Assembly (NCBI GenBank): GCA_002376715.1
Contig: DFOK01000022.1
Span: forward strand, 1 to 30,216
Direction: 5' to 3'
DNA from: Bacteroidales bacterium UBA3543
GTDB taxonomy: Bacteria; Bacteroidota; Bacteroidia; Bacteroidales; UBA932
Length of the DNA: 30,216 nucleotides
Every line of letters starts with the position of its first letter. The first letter of the stretch is position 1. Below, one piece after another: positions 16,098 through 21,835 of this stretch. The notes below the pieces were generated by a model. That model had not been told where the DNA came from, searched no databases, and was given only the letters and a program-made list of their open reading frames with translations. Position numbers and translations under genes: made by a program.

Positions 16098-17420
16098 ATG
16101 AAAAAACTCCAAATAATTTCGCTGGGTTGCTCCAAAAACAGGGTTGACTCGGAGCATTTGATGAAACAACTCTCCGCGTCAGGCTACATTCTGGTGCCGG
16201 AAAATGTCGGCCTTATTGAAGAGCCGGTGGATTACATTCTGATCAATACCTGCGGATTTATCCAAGATGCCAAGGAGGAATCCATTGAGACCATATTTAA
16301 GGCTATTGAGGCGAAAAACTTGGGTTTAGCACAAAAGATCTTTGTGTTTGGTTGTCTCTCGCAGCGCTATATGGAGACTTTGGTGGAGATGATCCCCGAG
16401 GTGGATGGATTTTTCGGAGTTTCTGATTTTGAAACTCTTCTCTCGACCCTTGGGGCGAAATACAACTCAGAGCTACAGCAGCAGAGGATTTTGACTACAC
16501 CTTCTCACTATGCATATTTAAAAATTTCCGAAGGTTGCGACCGCAGTTGCTCCTATTGTGCAATACCGATGATTCGCGGTCCCCATCGTTCGGTGCCGGA
16601 AGAAGAAGTGCTTGCAGAGGCGCGCAATCTGGCGCAAATGGGTGTTAAGGAGCTTATAGTTGTGGCTCAGGATACTACCTATTATGGGCTCGATCTTTAC
16701 CGAAAGCGCACTCTTGCCACTCTCCTCGAGAAATTATCCCTTATTGACGGCATCGAATGGATCCGACTCCATTACTCATATCCGGCAGGATTTCCGGAAG
16801 ATGTGCTCCGGCTGATGGCGGAGAATCCCAAAATCTGCAAATATATCGATATTCCGCTCCAGCACTCTTCGGACAAGGTGCTGAAAATGATGAGGCGCTC
16901 GATTGACGGTCGTCAGACCCGCGCTCTGATTGAAAAGATGCGTCAAATGGTGCCCGGAGTAGTACTGCGTACCACCATGCTTGTCGGCCACCCGGGCGAA
17001 GGTAAACGGGAGTTCGAGGAACTTCTCGACTTTGTACGCGAGAGTCGCTTTGAGCGTCTTGGAGCCTTTACCTATTCGGAAGAGGAGGGAACTTTCGGTG
17101 CACAAAACTATAAGGATAGTGTCAGTCGGAAGGTCAAACAGGAGCGATACGAGCGTCTGATGGAGCTTCAGTCAGAAATCTCTTTAGAGTACAACAGATC
17201 GCGTATCGGCTCGAAAGAGCGGGTGATTGTGGATTCTTTTACAGATGGAGTCTATGTGGGTCGCAGTATGAGCGAATCTCCCGAAGTGGATGGTGAAATC
17301 CTCATCGGAGCCTCCGGTATGAATGAGCTCTTTAAAGGAAAAAATCCCGTCGGCCGGTTCGTCACTGTAAAGATCTTAAACGCCGACGAATATGATCTGG
17401 CCGCAGTGTGTAGTGTGTAG
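16098..17420 (+). CDS. rimO: Ribosomal protein S12 methylthiotransferase RimO
   Basis: Radical-SAM enzyme that adds a methylthio group to Asp of ribosomal protein S12. The protein is 440 residues, a normal RimO length. The N-terminal UPF0004 domain carries the auxiliary-cluster cysteines Cys11 (SLGCSKNRVDSE), Cys52 (NTCGFI) and Cys86 (FGCLSQRY). The radical-SAM motif CxxxCxxC is Cys147/Cys151/Cys154 in EGCDRSCSYCAIP. The C-terminal TRAM domain covers about 375-440. The SLGCSKNRVDSE opening separates RimO from MiaB. The ATG at 16098 is used; a TTG lies one codon earlier. The last codons and the stop fall within a 7-bp-periodic repeat array, and a diverged copy of the final 23 codons occurs at 19976-20044. 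Confidence 0.97.
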   Translation: MKKLQIISLGCSKNRVDSEHLMKQLSASGYILVPENVGLIEEPVDYILINTCGFIQDAKEESIETIFKAIEAKNLGLAQKIFVFGCLSQRYMETLVEMIPEVDGFFGVSDFETLLSTLGAKYNSELQQQRILTTPSHYAYLKISEGCDRSCSYCAIPMIRGPHRSVPEEEVLAEARNLAQMGVKELIVVAQDTTYYGLDLYRKRTLATLLEKLSLIDGIEWIRLHYSYPAGFPEDVLRLMAENPKICKYIDIPLQHSSDKVLKMMRRSIDGRQTRALIEKMRQMVPGVVLRTTMLVGHPGEGKREFEELLDFVRESRFERLGAFTYSEEEGTFGAQNYKDSVSRKVKQERYERLMELQSEISLEYNRSRIGSKERVIVDSFTDGVYVGRSMSESPEVDGEILIGASGMNELFKGKNPVGRFVTVKILNADEYDLAAVCSV

Positions 17421-17456
17421 TGTTACGTGTTACGGGGTGCGTGTTGCAGGGGAGTT
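17408..17456 (+). repeat. Heptad-periodic repeat array over the rimO 3' end
   Basis: Seven consecutive 7-mers can be read from 17408: GTGTAGT twice, then GTTACGT, GTTACGG, GGTGCGT, GTTGCAG and GGGAGTT. They vary around a G/T-rich unit beginning GTT or GTG. The array covers the last codons and the stop (17418-17420) of rimO and runs on into the 54-bp gap before the convergent Rpn-like remnant. Confidence 0.75.
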
Positions 17457-17474
17457 CTTAGTATGGAGATTCAA

Positions 17475-17822
17475 TTACGAGAGTTTGCTGATTTCGTTTT
17501 GTGATAATCCCGTAGCTTTTGAGATTGACTCCAATGACACTCCTTGAGACAACAATGACTTTGCAACTTGACGAATACCTTCAGCCTTACCCTTCTCCAT
17601 TCCTTCTTCTAGTCCCTCTTCACGTGCGGATTCGATAATATCATCATATGTGACCGCAAAATAATGATCGCGATATTCCTGACGCTCCTTTTCGGTAAGT
17701 GAGGTTAACGCTGCTTTGCAGATAAGATCTATGAAGTATCTCTTGATTTTATCGGAGACATCTATTGTGTCCACCGCTTCCTTAAATTCTTTATAAGTGA
17801 TTCCCATTTTCCTATCAGTCAT
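17475..17822 (-). pseudogene. Truncated Rpn/PD-(D/E)XK transposase-family gene (C-terminal part)
   Basis: 115 residues that look like the C-terminal third of an Rpn family (recombination-promoting nuclease, PD-(D/E)XK) protein. Present are the helical segment SLTEKERQEYRDHY and the tail AREEGLEEGMEKGKAEGIRQ, typical of this family. The end (LSQGVSLESISKATGLSQNEI) is a small helix-turn-helix-like repeat also found there. The catalytic nuclease domain is absent. The frame is open upstream of the ATG for another 12 codons that read like protein (HESLLVLLKL) until a TAG at 17859-17861, which suggests 5' truncation rather than a native short gene. It is convergent with rimO. Alternative: a free-standing short protein using the same tail. 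Confidence 0.65.
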
Positions 17823-18162
17823 TAGTTTTAGCAGAACTAATAAACTTTCATGATTTTTCTAAAAAATATTTTTTTATTGAAAATAAAATCTTATTTTGAA
17901 GCGTTGAGTATTAATCGTTTGAAGTAGGGGACTTAATAACATGCTTGTGGCAAAACAGAATATAGCATTATCTCTGTTAGGGCAATCGCACATAGATTCA
18001 CTCTATTTTGCTGATATAGAGATGCTTGCCGCCCCCCCCCATTCAAAAACAGGCAACTTTTCCAACCATCTTTCATCTCCTGTTGGTCCCGTCGGAGCCG
18101 ACAGAAGGACTCTTTTGCTTGTTGCGACGAGAAAACAAGACAAACCTTAAAATCAAATAATT
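17823..18162. other. 340-bp intergenic leader with C9 tract
   Basis: The left part (17850-17900) is very A/T-rich, with no homology I recognise. From about 17941 the base composition shifts. A run of nine C (18032-18040) stands out and could slip during replication. From 18066 to 18130 there is partial dyad symmetry (TGTTGG pairing with CCGACA), so the transcript leader may fold. A 69-codon open frame (17941-18150) crosses the C-tract but shows no protein-like features. I see no good TAnnTTTG box; TCTATTTTG near 18002 is one base off in spacing. The segment probably holds the promoter and leader for the peptide gene and fimbrillin-like gene that follow. Confidence 0.5.
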
Positions 18163-18318
18163 ATGAAAAACAAAGAGTTAAAACCAGCGGAACAATACAC
18201 CGCGCCGGATATCGAGGTCATCGATATCGAACTAACCCAGAGCATCCTCCAACCAAGTCAGCCTGCTAATCAGCAATTTGGTTTGCCCAACTATGATGAC
18301 GGTGGATCAGCATGGTAA
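18163..18318 (+). CDS. 51-residue conserved-type small peptide upstream of fimbrillin-like gene
   Basis: Small open reading frame starting with MKNKELKPAEQYTAPDIEV and ending NYDDGGSAW. The pattern of a charged start, Y-x-x-P-x-IEVIDIEL, then a polar Gly/Asn/Asp-rich tail ending in Trp, is one I recognise from many short Bacteroidales proteins placed before surface-protein genes. Their function is not known to me. No signal peptide is present. It lies 36 bp before the fimbrillin-like gene on the same strand, so they are probably co-transcribed. The dense pattern of a real protein (alternating hydrophobic residues in IEVIDIEL) and the operon position support it over a chance frame. A role as a structural peptide or secreted signal is speculation. 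Confidence 0.7.
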   Translation: MKNKELKPAEQYTAPDIEVIDIELTQSILQPSQPANQQFGLPNYDDGGSAW

Positions 18319-18354
18319 ACCCCTAAACAAATAGCTAACAAAAAACAAACAAAT

Positions 18355-19911
18355 ATGAAAACAAGACTATTTATTGTTACAATGCTTGCCTTGACGGTGG
18401 CAGGCTGCGAACGCAATATCGATATTTTAGAGTCTGACAATAATGAGGGAAATATCGTGACCATCAACGCTACGATCGCACCGGAGACTCGCGTTTCATA
18501 TGACGGCGACACAGGTGGACTTGCATGGGAGGAGGGCGACCAGCTCCTACTTTTCGGGTTTGACAACAGCGATGCTTATGTAGGAAACTCTACCTTCAAC
18601 TACCTAAGTGACAATACATTTACGGGAACACCGGTGCCAGGCGCCGACAAATACGCAGCATACTATAAGGTAGAGGGCCTAGAATTTATAGAGGAGATCC
18701 GCCAAGTGGTTGATCCCGATACTTTCTATTATGGACAGACACAGATCGGAAATGGTTCGACTGCACATCTCAAAAGCAAGCTATTTTTGGGCGATCATGG
18801 ACCCAAACCTCTCACTCAGTCTTTTACCTTAAGCGGACGGAACTGTATCATTAAATTTAATATAACCAACATACCGGCCGATGTGGGACAACTCGGCCAA
18901 CTGATTTGGATGGTAGAAAATTTCGAGCCATATACACCTAGCCCATATAGATATGTGGGATATATGGCGCTTAACGTTGAAAATGTAACCTTTTCACCTA
19001 CTGAGCGCACTCTTACCGCTTACCTCTGTTTTGCCCCTTATAAGATGAAGATTATTCCAAATGGAAAGGTAAGAGTATCACTGCTTGGAGAAAAGTCATA
19101 TAGGATGGATTGTGGCACAATCACAGACGGAAAGAACTACAACGGCGGAAGTTACTACACTGCTTTCATAAGCGACGACAATTGGGGACCGATACCTAAC
19201 CCGCTCAGCTTTGTGGCAGAGTACAACGTTACCCAAGACGGAAATGCTTTCGTGACGAGCTTGACAGATTGTGAAGGTAGCGGCTATTTCGCTTTTCAAG
19301 ATGCTGTTGATAATTTCACTACTAAAACCATCGGTGGCGTGGCTTACCATTTACCGAGCCGGGAAGAGTGGGCTAGTATTGTTTCGTATTCTTACAGTCC
19401 TTATTATGTTAGGTTCAAGAGCACATCTTCTTATGATAATAGTGAGGAGGGAAATGGTGTCGTTGTTCAAGGTGAGCAATTCTTTAGCATGTTCTCCGAT
19501 TACCGTAACACCGGAAGCAGTAACTCTATTTCTCCTTGTTACGCTCTTCGTTATAAGGGCACTGATATGTTATCTGCTTGGAAATATGAGTATATAAGCG
19601 ATGGCAATAATACTCATATGAAGATTACCTCTCGCAATGTATCACCAACCGTAACCATTGATGATATCGTCAATGCAACCTTCTGGACTTCCGGTACAGA
19701 GAATGATGTTGTTCGTTATTTCCCGGCTAGTGGCGTTTATTTTATGAATGAGTACAAATATGTGGGTAGCCAAGGTTTATTTTGGTCCTCCACGGAGTAC
19801 AGCAGCTCTCAGCCAGAAGTGGGGTATGTAATGAGCTTTTCCACTGGAGGGGCGGGAATTCATCCTCGCGGAGAAAATTCATCCGTTCGCCTCTTCATTA
19901 CACCCAATTAA
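18355..19911 (+). CDS. Fimbrillin-like lipoprotein with FISUMP-like C-terminal domain
   Basis: Predicted surface lipoprotein, 518 residues. The signal peptide ends in VAGC (Cys18). The N-terminal 250 or so residues have the layout of Bacteroidetes fimbrillin-family (Mfa/FimA-like) proteins: IVTINATIAPETRVSYDGD, then LAWEEGDQLLLFG, and later a beta-rich core. The C-terminal 200 or so residues resemble the FISUMP/C-type-lectin-like module: YHLPSREEWASIVS, then GLFWSSTEYSSSQPEVGYV, and the closing SVRLFITPN. Such modules are thought to bind ligands at the surface. It is probably an adhesin or a minor fimbrial tip subunit. It lies inside the small accessory region after rimO, 36 bp past the small peptide gene. 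The family call rests on residue patterns. Confidence 0.75.
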   Translation: MKTRLFIVTMLALTVAGCERNIDILESDNNEGNIVTINATIAPETRVSYDGDTGGLAWEEGDQLLLFGFDNSDAYVGNSTFNYLSDNTFTGTPVPGADKYAAYYKVEGLEFIEEIRQVVDPDTFYYGQTQIGNGSTAHLKSKLFLGDHGPKPLTQSFTLSGRNCIIKFNITNIPADVGQLGQLIWMVENFEPYTPSPYRYVGYMALNVENVTFSPTERTLTAYLCFAPYKMKIIPNGKVRVSLLGEKSYRMDCGTITDGKNYNGGSYYTAFISDDNWGPIPNPLSFVAEYNVTQDGNAFVTSLTDCEGSGYFAFQDAVDNFTTKTIGGVAYHLPSREEWASIVSYSYSPYYVRFKSTSSYDNSEEGNGVVVQGEQFFSMFSDYRNTGSSNSISPCYALRYKGTDMLSAWKYEYISDGNNTHMKITSRNVSPTVTIDDIVNATFWTSGTENDVVRYFPASGVYFMNEYKYVGSQGLFWSSTEYSSSQPEVGYVMSFSTGGAGIHPRGENSSVRLFITPN

Positions 19912-19972
19912 CGTTTAGGCGTATTGCCGGATTTTTAAGGCCTTAGCACGAGCATACTCTAAGAAAGAGACC

Positions 19973-20107
19973 TATCCCGTCGGCAACTTTGTCTCTGTAG
20001 ATATTTTAAATGCTGATGAATATGATCTGGTGGCAGTATGTAGTGGTGCAGGTGGCGGAGGTGAGTTGTTAGCCGTTAGCCTTTGGCTGTTAGTTATATT
20101 TTGCTAA
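19973..20107 (+). pseudogene. Diverged remnant of a rimO 3' end
   Basis: The 23 codons from 19976 to 20044 align without gaps with the last 23 codons before the final Val of the intact rimO (17346-17414). By hand count 55 of 69 bases and 19 of 23 residues agree (shared ILNADEYDL and AVCS). Six of the ten changed codons are synonymous. The reading frame then continues through the heptad array to a TAA at 20105-20107. There is no start codon and nothing upstream matches RimO apart from a possible FK at 19934. The silent-change pattern points to a once-functional, separately evolved rimO tail rather than a fresh duplication. Confidence 0.8.
20040..20095 (+). repeat. Heptad-periodic repeat array at the rimO remnant
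   Basis: Eight 7-mers in register: GTAGTGG, TGCAGGT, GGCGGAG, GTGAGTT, then GTTAGCC twice, TTTGGCT and GTTAGTT. It begins within the rimO-like tail at the same relative position as the array in the intact gene, but the sequence of the units differs. The frame of the remnant stays open across it. Confidence 0.65.
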
Positions 20108-20121
20108 AGAATTCCACATTT

Positions 20122-20212
20122 CGCACCTCGTAATGTGCACCCCGAACCCCATATCCTTTACCCCGCAACCTGCAACCCGCAACCCGCAACCCGGAACTCA
20201 CAACTCAGAACT
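20122..20212 (-). repeat. Heptad-periodic repeat array over the ubiD-like 3' end
   Basis: Thirteen 7-mers in register on the plus strand with consensus close to CGCAACC. The best units are CGCAACC (20164, 20178 and 20185) and TGCAACC (20171), grading outward to CGCACCT at 20122 and CAGAACT at 20206. On the minus strand the unit reads GGTTGCG, the same G/T-rich sense as the rimO array. The stop codon of the ubiD-like gene (20198-20200) lies inside the array, which extends 76 bp beyond it. Confidence 0.85.
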
Positions 20213-21823
20213 AATCGACGCCCATTTGGCATCCACAGCGGCTTTGGTTTCCTCAGAGGAGGTTACGATATCGGGCCATTCGCGGTCAAAGCCTTTCATT
20301 CCCTTTTTGGAGGTGGCATCGAGATGTAGAACTCCATTTTTGATCGATGAGTCGCGCTCTGCATCGCAGTTGGCTCCGAGCAGCCATAATTTGCGATATT
20401 CGCTGCTCTCTTCTTCATCTTTGTCAAACTTAACTCTGATGATCTGATCCATCTCCACAGGCTCTTTGCGGCTATATTCTTTTGTGGTAGCATCTAGACA
20501 GAGTTTGCCGCCAAATCCAACTCTTGGGGCAGTATGGTCGAGAATATCGAGAGGTCCTTTGCTTACCAAAGTATCGGTTTCCGGGAAATAATGTTTGCAG
20601 ATAGTCTCCTTGAGCGCGTTGTGATCACGAATATCAATCTCTTCATCTACCACAATCAGAAACTTATTGAACATCATCTGGCCGGCACCCCACATTGCAT
20701 TTGCCACCTTGAAGGCCTGGCCGTCGTAACTCTTGCGTATTTTCACGACAGCGAAATTGTGACCCACACCCTCTTCAGGCAGGTATAGGTCCTTTATTTC
20801 CGGAGAAATCACCAATTTGATCGGAGTCAAAAATATCTTTTCAGTCGCCAAAGCTATAAACCTGTCCTCCTGCGGAGGAACCCCTACAATAGTGGCCGGA
20901 TAGATCGCATCCTTGCGGTGAGAAATGCAGGTAACGTGAAACTGCGGATAATAGTCCTCAAGCGAATAGAATCCCGTATGGTCACCAAAGGGCCCTTCAA
21001 TAACCAGCGGTTCGCTTTTTTGCACATAACCCTCAATCACAAAATCGCAATCTGCGGGTACCTTAAGTTTCTGCGTGAAACACTCCACCATCTCCACAGG
21101 TTTACCGCGCAGAAATCCGGCAAGCAAATACTCATCAATCCCTTCCGGAAGTGGGGCGGTGGCGCAATAGGTATAGAGGGGATCCCCTCCCAGACAAACG
21201 GCTACGGGGAGCCTGTGACCCGACTCCGAAAGATGTTTTGCACCTGTTTTATGTTTATGCCAATGCATTCCGGTGGTGTTGTCGTCGAATACCTGCATTC
21301 TATACATACCGACATTGCGTTGTCCGGTGACGGGGCTGACTGTGTGTACAAGCGGTAAAGTGATAAATCTGCCTCCATCCTGCGGCCAGCACTTGAGTAT
21401 CGGCAATTCGCTCAGTTTTGCATTGTACTGTACCACCTCCTGACAGGGAGCGGAGCCTTTGTGGTTGACGGGAAGCCATCGTGAGACCTCTTTTAGCAGG
21501 GGAAGCATCTTGAGTTTATCCATCAGAGTACTCTTCTCTTTGAGTATCTGATTTATGATATCTTCAAACCTCTGCTCTATCTCTTCAAATGAATCGGCTC
21601 CGAGAGTGTAGAGGATGCGTTTTTCCGACCCCATCATATTGGTCAGAACCGGATACCTTGTGCCGGTGTTTTCAAAGAGAAGAGCTTTTCCTCCGCCCGG
21701 CATTTTGCTGACGCGGTCGGTCACTTCAGCTATCTCCAATACGGGATCCACGAACTCCTTGATGCGGATAAGTTCTCCTTTGGATTCCAAAAACTTCACA
21801 TAATCCGAGAGACTGCTGAACAT
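20198..21823 (-). CDS. UbiD-family decarboxylase
   Basis: Prenylated-FMN-dependent decarboxylase of the UbiD family, 541 residues from the ATG at 21823. Family landmarks are the N-terminal MPGGGKALLFEN and YPVLTNMMGSEKRI segments, the middle VSPVTGQRNVGMYRMQV, and the catalytic-region stretch VIEGPFGDHTGFYS followed by the acidic LEDYYP. Homologues in Bacteroidetes are often labelled menaquinone biosynthesis decarboxylase, but the substrate cannot be read from sequence and no UbiX-type prenyltransferase is nearby. A TTG three codons earlier is also in frame. It is the last gene of the minus-strand run, 12 bp after the FAD/Fe-S oxidoreductase. Its final four codons and stop lie in a heptad repeat array, so the C-terminus may have been altered. 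Confidence 0.92.
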   Translation of the reverse strand: MFSSLSDYVKFLESKGELIRIKEFVDPVLEIAEVTDRVSKMPGGGKALLFENTGTRYPVLTNMMGSEKRILYTLGADSFEEIEQRFEDIINQILKEKSTLMDKLKMLPLLKEVSRWLPVNHKGSAPCQEVVQYNAKLSELPILKCWPQDGGRFITLPLVHTVSPVTGQRNVGMYRMQVFDDNTTGMHWHKHKTGAKHLSESGHRLPVAVCLGGDPLYTYCATAPLPEGIDEYLLAGFLRGKPVEMVECFTQKLKVPADCDFVIEGYVQKSEPLVIEGPFGDHTGFYSLEDYYPQFHVTCISHRKDAIYPATIVGVPPQEDRFIALATEKIFLTPIKLVISPEIKDLYLPEEGVGHNFAVVKIRKSYDGQAFKVANAMWGAGQMMFNKFLIVVDEEIDIRDHNALKETICKHYFPETDTLVSKGPLDILDHTAPRVGFGGKLCLDATTKEYSRKEPVEMDQIIRVKFDKDEEESSEYRKLWLLGANCDAERDSSIKNGVLHLDATSKKGMKGFDREWPDIVTSSEETKAAVDAKWASISSEL

Positions 21824-21835
21824 ATTCTTCAATTT

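Larger units (their letters stand above)
19912..20121. other. Spacer after fimbrillin-like gene: rimO remnant and heptads
   Basis: Together with the right-hand array, this is the 286-bp gap between the fimbrillin-like stop and the 3' end of the ubiD-like gene. It contains a diverged in-frame copy of the rimO 3' end and a heptad-periodic stretch, listed separately. I see no convincing terminator hairpin after the fimbrillin-like gene. Confidence 0.6.

Noticed and set aside
17941..18150. 69-codon open frame in the leader of the fimbrial genes
   Set aside because: It crosses the C9 tract and lacks protein-like pattern; the tail overlaps a probable structured leader. It could be a leader peptide, but nothing in the sequence supports that.
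18163..18318. RiPP/bacteriocin precursor
   Set aside because: No modification enzyme, leader-peptidase transporter (double-glycine) site or immunity gene is adjacent, so the small peptide is left without that label.
20122..20212. Possible CRISPR array
   Set aside because: The repeat unit is 7 bp without spacers and no cas genes are present; it is a tandem low-complexity array.
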